Below, one piece after another: positions 11,180 through 21,935 of a DNA stretch of 64,000 bases. A program made the translations under genes and the position numbers. The notes under the pieces were generated by a model. It searched no databases, was not told where the DNA came from, and worked only from the letters and a program-made list of their open reading frames with translations. This stretch comes from Elmis aenea (lineage: Eukaryota > Arthropoda > Insecta > Coleoptera > Elmidae): assembly GCA_947652605.1 (NCBI GenBank), contig OX393581.1:10606640-10670639 (forward strand), given 5' to 3'. Numbering within the stretch: the first letter of the stretch is position 1; every line of letters starts with the position of its first letter.

Positions 11180-14098
11180 ATTTGTAACGAATCTCTATAA
11201 ACACAATAGCTTAAACTTTATTTAGATATCTAAGGCTACTTATTCCAGATAAATTCGTTTGTGTTAAGCTATATGGACCGACAAAAACATATACTTTGTG
11301 TATTATATACGTACACCCTGTACAGATAACCCTGAAGTACCGGGTGCATTTGTTGTGAGATATTTTTTTAAAGATTTTACGAAAAATGCACGTACAAAAT
11401 TTATTCGCCCAAGTTTACGATCAAAATTAATACCTCCGAAAGCATTCTCCCCAACTACGATCCAACAAAACTTTATTTTTATAAACGCGTATAAAAATTT
11501 TATGACAGTGCCATGAAGAAATTACGAGAGAAATAAATTTAAGATAACGCATTAAAAACAGTTTATGGGCGCATTTATACAGCACATAAATCGAAACAGC
11601 GTAAATATAACAATAAATAAATGAGCGATACTTTGTAGGCAATGATTTTTGTATAAAGGATCTGTGTTCAATATTTTCATGGGGGCGATCAACCAAGGTC
11701 GACTCGTGGCACAAAGAATAGGTGGCGGCGTCTGGATAAAGAAGTGATAAAACTTCTTATCAAAGACTGTTATAAAAACAATAATGTTCCCGATTATGGC
11801 AAAAAAATTGACTATCACGAATCAATATTTTATTTTTGGGGTGTTTTGGTAAAGTTTTATTTAAGGGGGGCCAACTACAGGCCGTTTCGCTAGCAATAAA
11901 ATAAATTTCATTGATTTAGAATTATTGATAGTTAATAATATCGCTTAGACCGAGTTTATATTTTAATTAAATAAAGCACCAGAAAACAATTGTAAGTTAT
12001 GGGATAGGTTAGATGATCTTTATAGCTATCTATAATGGAAACAAACATGAAACTTAAATAAGTCAAAGGTATTAATGCTTTTTGTTGACAACTTTTAAAC
12101 TAGAAATTCTGAAATAGAAATCAGTACAGCTATATATTCTATAAGTTGCATTAAATTCCTAATATATCTACATATTTAAACGAAGTAAATAATAAAATGA
12201 ATGCAAAAAAAAAACACATCAGAAATAAAGAATACAATCTATGAAAGTTTTACAAGGAAAACGATGAATGGGTTATTCCAATGACCGTTGAGGTACATCA
12301 CCAAAAGATATGGATAAAGAAGAGATAAGAAAAGAAAGAGAGAATAAGAAAAAATAAAAATCACGATATCCATGAAAAAATAAGCTTTAATTTTTTGTTA
12401 TTAAGAATTTACTTATTCCTGTTCGTCTAAATCATAACCATACATTGTAAAATATAGGTGCAACCATGTGTGGTGTACTAGATAGCAATGCTATAATCAC
12501 AGCCTTTATCGATTTGTGTGGAAGACCCAACATTTAACACGTTATCCTAATGGTTGGTTATTCGGCATAAATTTAACTAAATGACTGGACGTAGCTAATT
12601 CAATGATTGCCGTTAACATTCTAGCCCTAACTCGATAAACGGCTATAATTTTCGTTCGCACGTCATATTTGGTCGGTTTTCCTACAAATTTTCCCGCGCG
12701 CATTTTTTATTATCGAAAGAATATTGTGTTTCCTTGCAAACAAATAGAAGCTTGTGGGAGTAACAAAATTCTATTCAATTAGCTGTACTAATATTTTCTT
12801 TACAACATCGTTAAAGGATCATTAAAAAAAAAATTGTAACGGCGATGTTGTGCTCCATACTGTTTCAAAATTGTTAGATCTAGAGATTAAGCGCCTTAAA
12901 TAAAAGTTTTCACAAGAAATGTATTAAATCAAATTTTGTTTGGAGCGCAAAAGAACTTAATTTGATGTTTTTTTTAATCATTCTGTTTGAAAATCTCCCA
13001 GTAATTGCAATTAAAATAAGAATAAACGCAAGATGTACAAAAAAATGTTAATAAGCAAATTTTTTTAAAGCATTTTGAGCTATTTTTTAACGCACTTCAG
13101 TATTTTTTGGGCTTATCACAGGCGATCGTTCTATTTTATAATAGCAACCTAAAAGTTTTTTTACCTTAATTGATTGAAAGTTCTTTTCCTTCCAAGTACA
13201 ATAATAGTATCGCATAATAAATAACTTCAAGGAAATTTAAATTTTATAGGTAAGGCCATACAATTATTTACATTACAAAAAATCAAGTCTAGCAAGAATA
13301 AACAAAAAAACCATAATAGGTCAAATCTGGAACCTGTCATTTGTAATATTATCTGAGTAAAAATAATAATTTTCACGAGATATATTCCTTGAATAAAGGT
13401 GAGAGAAAAAAAAACAATAATTGAAAAAATGTACGTCTTGAATAACAAATGCATTTGGTTACCATTGCAAAAGAATATGACATTACGAGTCAATTTCCAA
13501 AGTTAAAATAAAATACACTTAGTACGCCATATTGTAACTAAAAGTTTATCAAAAACGTTGTGCAATAATTTTTTTATATTTACGCTGTTACAGCAGTGTT
13601 TTCAGACTCTTGCCCTAACATTCACCATAATATTTTATCAAATTTTGCTCAAATTCGATGACAAAAGCAAACTTTAAAAACAATCTAAAATTGTTAATTT
13701 TGCAGTTGCCTAACTTATTTTAAATTGCGTATCCTTTTCGCCACAAATTAGGTAAGTGTTTCTTTTATTGCAAAAACCTACACTTCCGATTTTTTTAAAT
13801 GTCATATAGTTTTTTACCTCAGTCCTAATCTCCCATTCAAAACAATTTCTAGAAATCTAAAAAGTATCTGGTTTTTAAGTATTAGATAAGTTGTCAAAAA
13901 AGTTTGGGAAAGTTTTTTACAGTGTAATTTTTGCGAAAATTTCAAGAATTCGAATATTCTATGCGCTGATATATTGTGAGCTAATTCAATTAAAATATCT
14001 CTATTATAAACTGGATTAAAATTTGCTTAAAAGAAAATTCTGTGACTTTAAAACACTGGCGCGTAGTATAATGTCGTCTTAGAATGGTAGAATCTCTT
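11180..14098. other. Long A+T-rich stretch without supported genes
   Basis: ORFs of 65-95 codons exist on both strands but none has a domain or a plausible start context. Around 12600-12700 is a slightly less A+T-rich patch. No inverted terminus or tandem array found. Confidence 0.4.
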
Positions 14099-14748
14099 TG
14101 CTGACTTACAAGGAAGGGTCACGATATGTTGTTGCTAGAATCTGATCAAGGCTGTCTTTATTACACCAAGAACATCAAAACTAAATGTTTTGCAGAGTTA
14201 TACGTGCCACTGGCCATTTCCTTCGGAAAAATAGGGGAAAAACTGAAAAGTTGAATAATAAATGTAATTTTTGCGATCGCGTTAGCTGTGAAACCGTCAG
14301 AAATAAAATCGAAATTCTTCTATTTACCAATGCGGGCATCCTTTGCAAGTAAAATTGTAAAACTTTTTGAAAAAATTTTTAAAAGTTCTGGTGAAAAACG
14401 CGAAAAACGAGGCCCTTGTAAGAACGGTTTTCCCTATGTTAAACGCCTAGCAAGTCGTATAGATTTAGTTACCTATACAGAGTGATTTTTGCATAAACTT
14501 TGCACCATTTTACTTGCAAACGATGCACGCATTAGTAAATAGAAGAATTTCAATTTTTTCTCTGATGGTTTCATGGCCAACGCGATCGTAAAAATTACTT
14601 TTATTATTCAACTTTTCAGTTTTTCCCCTATTTTTCCGTGACACGTATAACTCTGCAAAACATTTATTTTTGATGTTCTTGGTGCAATAAACACAGCCTT
14701 AATCAGATTCTAGCAACAACATGTAGTGACCTTCCCTGGTTAGTCAAA
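14099..14748. repeat. Foldback repeat with 250-bp arms
   Basis: The left arm (about 14099-14348) and right arm (about 14500-14748) are inverted copies with scattered differences. For example GTTGTTGCTAGAATCTGAT at about 14130 mirrors 14700-14720, and GGAAAAACTGAAAAGTTGAA at about 14235 mirrors 14605. About 150 bp of unpaired sequence lie between, including an ACAGAGTG motif near 14480. The 65-codon ORF at 14288-14485 lies across arm and loop and is not considered a gene. Confidence 0.8.
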
Positions 14749-15383
14749 GTTTAATATCGTAAGATGTTTCCTTATTAATTTTTAAAATTTGCAAGAAAAA
14801 GTGTGCTTATTAATGTTTAAAGTAAACCATATTTAGTCCTTTAATTGTTAAATATTGAACAATAAAACAATGGAATCGATCATCTCTAAGAATAACGAAG
14901 TGTGTACTTAAACCGATGGTTGAAAAATGTATATGAAATACCTATTTAAATTATATTGGCATTAGCTGTTCAGAATATATTGCTTATACACAAAGACAAT
15001 TTATAGTTAAGTTTATTTATAATCAGTGGGTATTAACTACATTTTACAGTGTTGTAAGATTTAACAGCCATTAATTTAAAAACAAAAGCAGGCTTACATG
15101 TTAAGTGAAAACATGTTCATTGCAATTTACGTGGCACGCTCAACGGCTCCGTCCCAAAAAGGCATCAATAAACAGATTATGCGTTTCAATTTCGGCAAGG
15201 GAAGGATCGGCCTGCGTGCAAGAAAATTCCACTAATCGGTTATCGTAAATTCAAATTACTTCCGTTCTTCTCCCGATACACCATGTGCCGTGTAAATCTT
15301 TTTTTCTTACTGAACTTGACACTTTTATACAATAGTAAACGCACGATTACATCGGTCACACGTTCGGCAGTGATTTACAACCT
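14749..15383. other. No gene seen
   Basis: A+T-rich to about 15110, then more balanced towards the candidate gene at 15384-15569. If that gene is real, its 3' untranslated region would lie here on the minus strand. Confidence 0.35.
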
Positions 15384-15569
15384 CTACACAGGACAATCGC
15401 GTTTCTCGAGTTCTTCCGGACATTCGGAGATGGTGTAAATCACCTGGCGGCGCTCCGCCCTCCTGGAACTGGACAAACTATCATCCCTTTTTGTGGAGTT
15501 ACACTGGAGGAGCATTTCGCACAGCTCGTAGCAGAGGAAACAAACACCTAGGATAATGAAAGTTTCCAT
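15384..15569 (-). CDS. Candidate small membrane-anchored protein, 61 aa
   Basis: Function unknown. The minus-strand frame starts at ATG in a favourable context (CACCGTAATGG) and ends in TAG. The first ~20 residues (FIILGVCFLCYELCEMLL) form a hydrophobic, Cys-containing segment that could be a signal anchor or membrane span. The rest is polar, with a Ser/Arg-rich stretch (SLSSSRRAERR) followed by an acidic C-terminus with two Cys (SECPEELEKRDC). Codons use more G and C at third positions than the surrounding DNA, unlike the spurious frames nearby. The CpG-richer block at 15990-16200 lies upstream on this strand and could be its promoter. It might be a complete small protein or the first exon of a larger gene. 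The sequence alone does not prove it. Confidence 0.35.
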   Translation of the reverse strand: METFIILGVCFLCYELCEMLLQCNSTKRDDSLSSSRRAERRQVIYTISECPEELEKRDCPV

Positions 15570-16215
15570 TACGGTGATTTATTAGCTTCCCTTGCCCTTA
15601 ATACTCAGATTTCCCATCATAACAGGCGCCGGAGATCCTAGAGCTGTTATTGACTCAAAATGAATTTCGCAAAAATATGCACCGAGGCGCCCGAAGAAGC
15701 TTTCGACAGATTGGACGATCACCAGTTCGTTGTGCGATGGATTTGTGTCACTCTAAAAATACACTCAACGGATATGATCAAGAAAAATTCGATAAATCCT
15801 CGAGAGATTGACAACTTTTCCAATCTTATCAAGCTTAAATTCACTGCACAATCCGCAATATCTAAAACACACACATCGACAATCAAGAACAATTGCAACT
15901 TTCAATTATTTCAACGTTATAAACAACTGACCGTCGTTAATTTCCAACCAATCACTCTTAACGTCACGGTTACTTGTTCATTAAGACGTAGGGGCGAGTG
16001 TTAATTTGCAAAAATGCACCTGAAACTAACACGCAATGCATGCTCGATAACCTGCACATCAATCGAGACACATTCCCGCAAAGGACGACGCGCCTTGCAA
16101 GGACGTCGGGAAACTGCAGGAGTGGTCCAGGCGCTACTATAGGGATGCTGCGCGAAAACGAACGAGCGTGTGCGAACGGCTTCGTGTAACTTTTCAACAT
16201 TTCTATATTTAACAA
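15570..16215 (-). promoter_or_regulatory. CpG-richer block, possible promoter of the 61-aa ORF
   Basis: Between about 15600 and 16200 the sequence is clearly less A+T-rich and contains many CpG dinucleotides (for example GGACGACGCGCC near 16083 and CTGCGCGAAAACGAACG near 16150). Such islands in A+T-rich insect DNA often mark promoters or first exons. Overlapping ORFs on both strands (63-114 codons) show no domain. No initiator or TATA element could be assigned with confidence. Confidence 0.3.
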
Positions 16216-16741
16216 ATATATTCAAATTATCCGTGCGATAAATATGAATGTTAATCAATTCCTTTCGCGTAATTCTATTCTGTGGGAATCCAATTAAAAT
16301 ACGTATTGTGCAGGTGCATATGTTTCAGACTTACAGCGAGTTTATTTTCACAAAGGAAAAGCGATGCCGTTTTTTATTAGTTTCATTAATTTTTACTGTC
16401 GATAAATTTGTTGAGAGTTATTTTGCAATAATATTATTTAATACTGCGTATAAACGTATTGGCAAGGGATAAATTCCAATCCTGCGGGCTTATTAACGGT
16501 TTTACAGGGTAATAAATTAAATTACTTTACACCCATATTTTAAATAAGTAGTTTAATTTAAAATAATGTGATAAATAATTATAAAACAAAACAATAACGA
16601 AACATACCTACATAATAGAGAAACGTCAAATGTTGGCGGTTTTATAAGCCTAATGTAAATATTTCGCCCACAATTAATTAAATACAAGGGTAATTTAAAA
16701 AGATTAGTAGCGGTAATAATTAAAATATTTGTAGTGCATTC
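16216..16741. other. A+T-rich stretch, nothing recognised
   Basis: No repeat, terminus or coding signal supported. Confidence 0.4.
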
Positions 16742-17379
16742 ATTATCAGTAGTAATATAACAAGTGCATTGAAAATTATCGATAAATATGCCCGAATGCA
16801 AATTGAGCTGAAAAAAACACGAAGTGCACGAGTTATTTTTCCTGATTCAACTTGCATGAGTGAAGATTTGTCAAAAATTATAGATTATTTGCAATGTACG
16901 AGTTATATTTTGTCAGAAAATATCCTTCATCAAACCTACCTGTCAAATAATGTAGTTATGTCAAATTTTACAAGTACTGTCAGGGTGGTGCGTAAGGGGT
17001 GTGGTTTAATCTATAATAAAGTAACGCTACTGGTCGTCGAAATTCGTCAAAAAATTATCAAGACCAGAATATTTAATTCCCTCTCCAAATTTATATTTTC
17101 GACCAATCACAAATTCAGATTTCTTAGAAACGACCAATAAACGAATGAAAATCTGTTAATTGCGAAAAGGATATTATCAGTGTATGATTACGTTTATTGG
17201 TCGTTTCTGGGAAATCTGAGTTTGTTATTGGACGAAAACGCAATTTGACAGAAGGATCAACATCTGACAGGGGAATGTAAAATTATAACCGTGTAATAAT
17301 GCTCCTATTGGTAGTCTCTAAAAGATTTAAGATTAGTGATTGGTTGTAAACGCAAATTTGACAGGTGAAGGAAATTTTC
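16742..17379 (+). repeat. Family A repeat, copy 2
   Basis: Opens ATTATCAGTAGTAATATAAC and ends GTGAAGGAAATTTTC, as in copy 1, without the extra 135 bp. Internal palindrome with ACCAATAAACG and CGTTTATTGGTCG around 17130-17210. The 123-codon ORF across its left half is repeat-derived: the same frame is disrupted in copies 1 and 3 and no domain is seen. Confidence 0.8.
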
Positions 17380-17409
17380 AAGCTATTTTATATCTAACCC
17401 CAAAGTTTA

Positions 17410-18150
17410 CAAGGTGTTTAAAATTCGAGTTTAAGCATAGGGATCTCACTTATTGTTATAGCTACAGAATAGATTTAAATTTGGCAAAGTTGCTACATGC
17501 ATAGAGTTGCCAATAGGTCTCTTTTAAAGAGAACATTTTTGTTCTTTTTCTTTTTTTATTAGTTATATAAATGTCCTCTTTTTTAAATTTTGCCAATTAA
17601 TAATGATTTAATAATGCACAAAAGATAAAAAATTTAATTTTTTATGTGCAATTAGAATTTGTTTTTAAGTTACCAATCTTATATAATTATTGTAAAAAAC
17701 GTGTATACGAATAACTTTATAAAGAAAATAAATTTATTGAAAAAAATGTTCTCTTTTTTTGTACTTAACAGTTGGCAACCCTATACATGCAATGCTCACT
17801 GATAATCCGAAGAGAAATTGGAAATTACTTAAACAGTATCCGAGAAAAGTAGAAAAAACCGTTATCACTGTCATAAAACAAAACGAATCGACCTAGAGAA
17901 AATTTGAGATCTTCATCGATTCGGTTTGAAAAGTTGCTTAGGAAATGTTTTTACACATTTGAAATATTTTATAATCCAAAGGAGAGACAATTTTGATAAA
18001 TCGCATTTTCCGATTTTTCCTAATTTCCTCGGATACCGTTTGAGATTTGCAATTTCTCTTAGGATTAATAATGAGCATCGGATTTAGCAACTTTGCAAAA
18101 CTTAAATAAGCGAGATCCCCATGCCTTAACTCGATTTTCAAACACCCTAG
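17410..18150. mobile_element. Family D foldback element, copy 1
   Basis: Left end CAAGGTGTTTAAAATTCGAG, preceded by TA. The right end is the inverted equivalent, AACACCCT. The arms carry the family D signature GGGATCTCACTTATTGTTAT / ATAAGCGAGATCCCCATGC. The left arm is shorter than in the 40487-41970 copy and is interrupted by a hAT MITE at 17502-17783. No coding sequence. CAGGGTG-type ends with TA suggest a Tc1/mariner-type non-autonomous element. Confidence 0.8.
17502..17783. mobile_element. hAT MITE nested in family D
   Basis: 282 bp with ends TAGAGTTGCCAA and (inverted) TAGGGTTGCCAA, flanked by the 8-bp target duplication TACATGCA at 17494-17501 and 17784-17791. Removing it restores the continuous family D arm seen in other copies. 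No coding sequence; the centre is T-rich. Confidence 0.9.
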
Positions 18151-18539
18151 TGCTTTAGTTTTGATTTTAGGTAAATAAAATGTCCGGTTTTGCCAAAAAC
18201 GACCCTAACTTTGTTATTTCAAATAGAACACCTTAGATATTTTTACGTTTATGAAAAAAGGAAGCAATTTTAGATACAACTGCACCATTTTGGTTAATTT
18301 TTATAACCTCAAATAATTTTTGGACGAAAATTTATTTTTTTACTTATTGTTAGTGTGCATAAATTGAATTGTGTTATGTCAAAAAGTGTCCGAAAAACGT
18401 TTTTGTAAATTTAATTAAAATTTAGGTTACTTTAATCGGCTTTGAAGGTTAAGGAATAGGTTTTCTACAAAAAGCAAATTTTTTTAAATGGAACGGTGGT
18501 GGTACATGCGGTTATTTAAATAAAGTAATTTTTGACGAA
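18151..18539 (+). repeat. Family F repeat, copy 1, left part
   Basis: Similar to 59440-59757, with shared blocks such as CCTCAAATAATTTTTG, GTGTCCGAAAAACGTTTTTG and TTAGGTTACTTTAATCG. It resumes after the LINE at 19563-19610 with CCAATAAGTTATATTTGTG. No coding capacity or clear termini. Class unknown. Confidence 0.65.
18526..18539. repeat. 14-bp target-site duplication, left
   Basis: TAATTTTTGACGAA, repeated exactly at 19549-19562. The pair brackets the RTE-like LINE insertion. Confidence 0.9.
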
Positions 18540-19489
18540 AAGATAATCTAGAATCAAAGACTTTTGACTTAAATGACGGACTAAGGCAAGGAGGTGTACT
18601 AAGCCCGACACTATTCGTATTAGCCATGGATGACGTCATTAAAGCTGTAGAAACCAAGACTAGAAAGGTACATATAGGTTTCAATAAGTTAATGCCAGTG
18701 TACCTGTCAGAATGTGCCTTTGCTGATGACATGCTGATTTGTGCACCAACGGAAAAAGCCCTACAAGAAAACCTATTGGTATGGGAAGAAGAATTAAAGA
18801 AAAAGAAATTAAAGATTAACACGAATAAAACAAAGGTTATGATGATAGGTAAAGATCAAAAGCAACTCAACATAGAACTGAATCAGGAAAAAATAGAACA
18901 GGTGGAAGAATATAAATATCTGGGAATTTGGATAGAGAGAGAAGGTAACATAGAAAACGAGATAAAAGAAAGAATAAGCAGTGCAGCTAAATTGTATCAC
19001 AGTATGAATAGATCGATAATAAGAAAAAGAGAAATAAGCAGGAAAACAAAAATGACTATTTACAAAACAGTATTCATACCAACCCTGGTGTATGGAAGTG
19101 AGAGTTGGGTACTAAATCAGTCGCAGAGAAGTAGATTACAAGCGATGCAGATGAAATACTTAAGAGCAGTAAAGGGTGTCACACGTAGAGACAGGATAAG
19201 AAACGAACAGATCAGAGAAGAACTGGAGGTGGAGTCGATACATAGTGTGATCGAGAGAAACCAACTGAGATGGTTCGGACACCTCAACAGAATGGGGGAA
19301 GGAAGACAAGTGAAACGGATATGGGAGGCAAGGGATGGAAATAAACGAGGAAAGGGGAGACCGAGGAAGACATGGAACGATGAAGTGGCATTAATTTTAA
19401 AGAATCGAAATAAGAATTGGACAGAAGCAACAAGAATGGCGAAGAACAAAAAGGAATGGACGAAATTCGTTCACATAAGTTTAACATGA
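18536..19489 (+). pseudogene. Non-LTR retrotransposon reverse transcriptase, C-terminal part
   Basis: 317 uninterrupted codons to a TGA. The first ATG (18626) is internal to the domain, so the frame really begins at the truncation point. GLRQGGVLSPTLFVLAMDD near the start is the fourth conserved RT block. AFADDM at about 18716 carries the catalytic Asp pair. YKYLGIW begins the thumb region. The C-terminus has RWFGHLNRM followed by the basic RGKGRPRKTWNDEV tail common in RTE-like and related insect LINEs. The endonuclease and the first RT blocks are absent, so the copy is dead on arrival. The lack of any internal stop indicates a fairly recent insertion. Clade assignment RTE-like is an inference from the C-terminal motif and tail. 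Confidence 0.85.
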
Positions 19490-19548
19490 ATAATTACAAA
19501 TACCCTACACCTTAGGGTAACAAGGGTAACAGATTATATATATATATA
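18540..19548 (+). mobile_element. 5'-truncated RTE-like LINE insertion
   Basis: A 1009-bp non-LTR retrotransposon copy inserted into family F. It begins abruptly inside the reverse transcriptase and ends with a (TA)n tail at about 19533-19548. Exact 14-bp target duplications lie on both sides (18526-18539 and 19549-19562). 5' truncation, a simple-repeat tail and a variable-length target duplication are the signature of target-primed reverse transcription. Short-repeat 3' tails are typical of the RTE clade, which the protein also suggests. Confidence 0.9.
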
Positions 19549-19562
19549 TAATTTTTGACGAA

Positions 19563-19610
19563 CTCAACAACGCCAATAAGTTATATTTGTGTTGGAAGGC
19601 TGATTCAAAG
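19563..19610 (+). repeat. Family F repeat, copy 1, right part
   Basis: Continues the family F sequence beyond the LINE; ATAAGTTATATTTGTGTTGG corresponds to 60700-60720 in copy 2. Confidence 0.6.
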
Positions 19611-20624
19611 ACTTAAAATAAGATTTATTTTAACACATTTTTTGGAGAGAAGTAAATCAGTATTTAATACTAGGTAGCTAGTAGCAATTTAAGTAAAATG
19701 AGGCACTTAAATATTCCATTATCAATTATTTGCGTAATTCAAGGTCTATTTCAAACGTGATAATCGGACTGGAGTTCCTACTGTATAATCGTTTCCGTAT
19801 TTAGTTGGAGTACTTTCGAGTTAGAACAAAGTGGTTACCTATTAATTATTTAAGTTGATGCCCGAACCGTGGAAATTAATTTCGTACTCAAAAATAACAG
19901 GTTCGCTCCAAAGTCCTCCAGAGCAGGAAGACTTCCCGTTTTGTGTGAAGTTGCTGAATAAAGTTGAGCTTGCCCGAGTTATCTCAAAGACCTTCATTCA
20001 GAAGTTTTCAAAGTTGCCTTAGGTAAAGCGAGTTTTAAGATTCACTTTCGCCATAACTAGTTTAACGAACGGTTTTGAAAATAAAAATCAGTAACATTTA
20101 TTCGACAAATAAAATTACATGTAAGTAATTGAAAGGTATTTTGCTGACTTCGAAAGGAAACTCTACTATTAACCCGATAAATTTTTGCTTCAATAGAAAT
20201 TCAATAAAACTTACACTTTTGAAACCATGTAATGATTTCAACCAAATCAGATCAAAATTACACTAATAACAACCCTAGGATAATTATCACTTACATAATA
20301 TATCAGATGATTTAACTGACGATTGTCAATTTGCTTGTATAATTTTATAATTTCATTTAACTGACATTAAATCGCCGAATAATCCTTAAGCAATAATAAA
20401 TTCTAGTATGTCTGTTTTTAACCTCTTGAACATCATCGGGCTATTACCAAGCAACACGTTCTCGTGGCAACTAAACAAAAGATAATGCCATTGGGTCATC
20501 ATAATTATAGTCAGTTAAGCATTTAAAATTTTCACTTAAAATTATCACAGTAGTTTCTACATATGGTGCACATTCTTTAAAGTGCATACAGTCAATTGTC
20601 AGAAGTTAGTTTCAATATTAATTA
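19611..20624. other. No gene seen
   Basis: A stretch near 19740-20010 is less A+T-rich but has no open frame above 60 codons. No repeat partner in the window. Confidence 0.4.
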
Positions 20625-20905
20625 ATCAAAATTGCTTCAGTGTTCTCCAACTTTTAGTGGATAATCATGTATAAGGGGAAATGTTCTCGCTGTATGCAAC
20701 AAATAAGTGCAAATACCGAAAATACAAATTTAACAAATATCGTATATAACTAACTCTAATTTACATTTTGGAAATTGTCTTGCACAAGTGGGGCAACTAT
20801 TCCTATGTTTGCATGGGATAAAACTACAGCGAATATTTATTCCGATAGCATTACATTTGCATACAATGTTTACTTAAATGTGGAGAATCGAATTCGCATC
20901 TAGCA
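20625..20905 (+). repeat. Family G repeat, copy 2
   Basis: Diverged partner of 7500-7790 in the same orientation. It shares TTAATCAAAATT at the left, AATAAGTGCAAATACCGAAA, TCTTGCACAA and ACATTTGCATA in order. Nothing identifies a transposon class. Confidence 0.6.
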
Positions 20906-21935
20906 ACCTCGGAATTTTAGGCAAGTTTCATAAACTTTAACTTGTGTTTTGTTTCTAATAAAAACATTAGTAGTCTTTTATTATAATTTCCAAACTTGCA
21001 GCTTATTATTATTATATTTCTAAAATTAACAATACATTTGCACATTATTGCAGATGCAGATGTCAGTATGGGACGTAATTCGACAAACTTTGACAGAATT
21101 ATTACAAAAGGATGATAATAATACAAGCTGAGACAGCAGTTTTTCATTCCATGACAACCTTCGACCAAGATAATTTTTGATATCACAGTGTATGTACTTT
21201 TAATTGCAACTGCAAGAATTATGAAATGTAATAAGCTCTTGGTATTGAGAAATAATTTTACTCTTTATATGCTGAAAATGACTGTAGCATTACATGTCCA
21301 AGTCACAGGCGCAAATATCGTTTAAACGTCTAAATTAAACACACGCACAACTGACGCGTTTAACTTTGTATTTTAATCAAATTTCGCTGCACATGGGCCA
21401 AAAAAAATGTATTAACGTGTCACCAGTTGGTAGGAGCAAAGAATTTGAGAAATAAATCGCGACAAATACCTCGGGTTCCAATAATATTTTTGACATGAAT
21501 GATTTGTGCTAAAATTACTGACGTGATGGATTGGTGGAAAATTCTGATCAATATTGGGACATGTGCTGTGTCGGCAATGAGTTTGCATGACGAGAGATCG
21601 GATTCCTTTATGACGAATAAAAATGTTAATAAAATAATAGTGAAGTAATGATGTTTGCAAACGTTGTATATGAAGGATCAGGATTACATAAATATTGTAA
21701 TTAACGCTACTACACTGTTGTACAAAAATATTCTACGTAAAAAAAGCGGATCTTTTGATCAACATTTCAGTAGGAGTTTTTTGTTATCCCAGCAGAGACA
21801 GAAGGTGGGAACTTAAATAATGGACACTTTAACGATATAGCCAGCGGAGTGACAGCTGAAGACTAACGCGCAAATTAATTATTGTTTATACTTTTGACTT
21901 TGTGTCTGTTAATTTTCAAGGTTATTAGCAAAAAA
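20906..21935. other. No gene seen
   Basis: Two minus-strand ORFs of 82-89 codons have no domain. The last few hundred bases before 21936 may be the 5' part of the mariner relic, but no terminal repeat could be identified. Confidence 0.35.

Noticed and set aside
14288..14485. 65-codon basic ORF
   Set aside because: It spans the arm and loop of a foldback repeat and shows no conservation signal.
16769..17140. 123-codon ORF shared in part with 625-807 and 45003-45203
   Set aside because: The similarity is that of the family A repeat at DNA level; the frame is not maintained between copies.
18484..19487. Minus-strand ORFs of 63-112 codons
   Set aside because: They are antisense shadows of the RTE-like reverse transcriptase frame.
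19533..19550. (TA)n run as an independent microsatellite
   Set aside because: It is the 3' tail of the LINE, directly before the target duplication.
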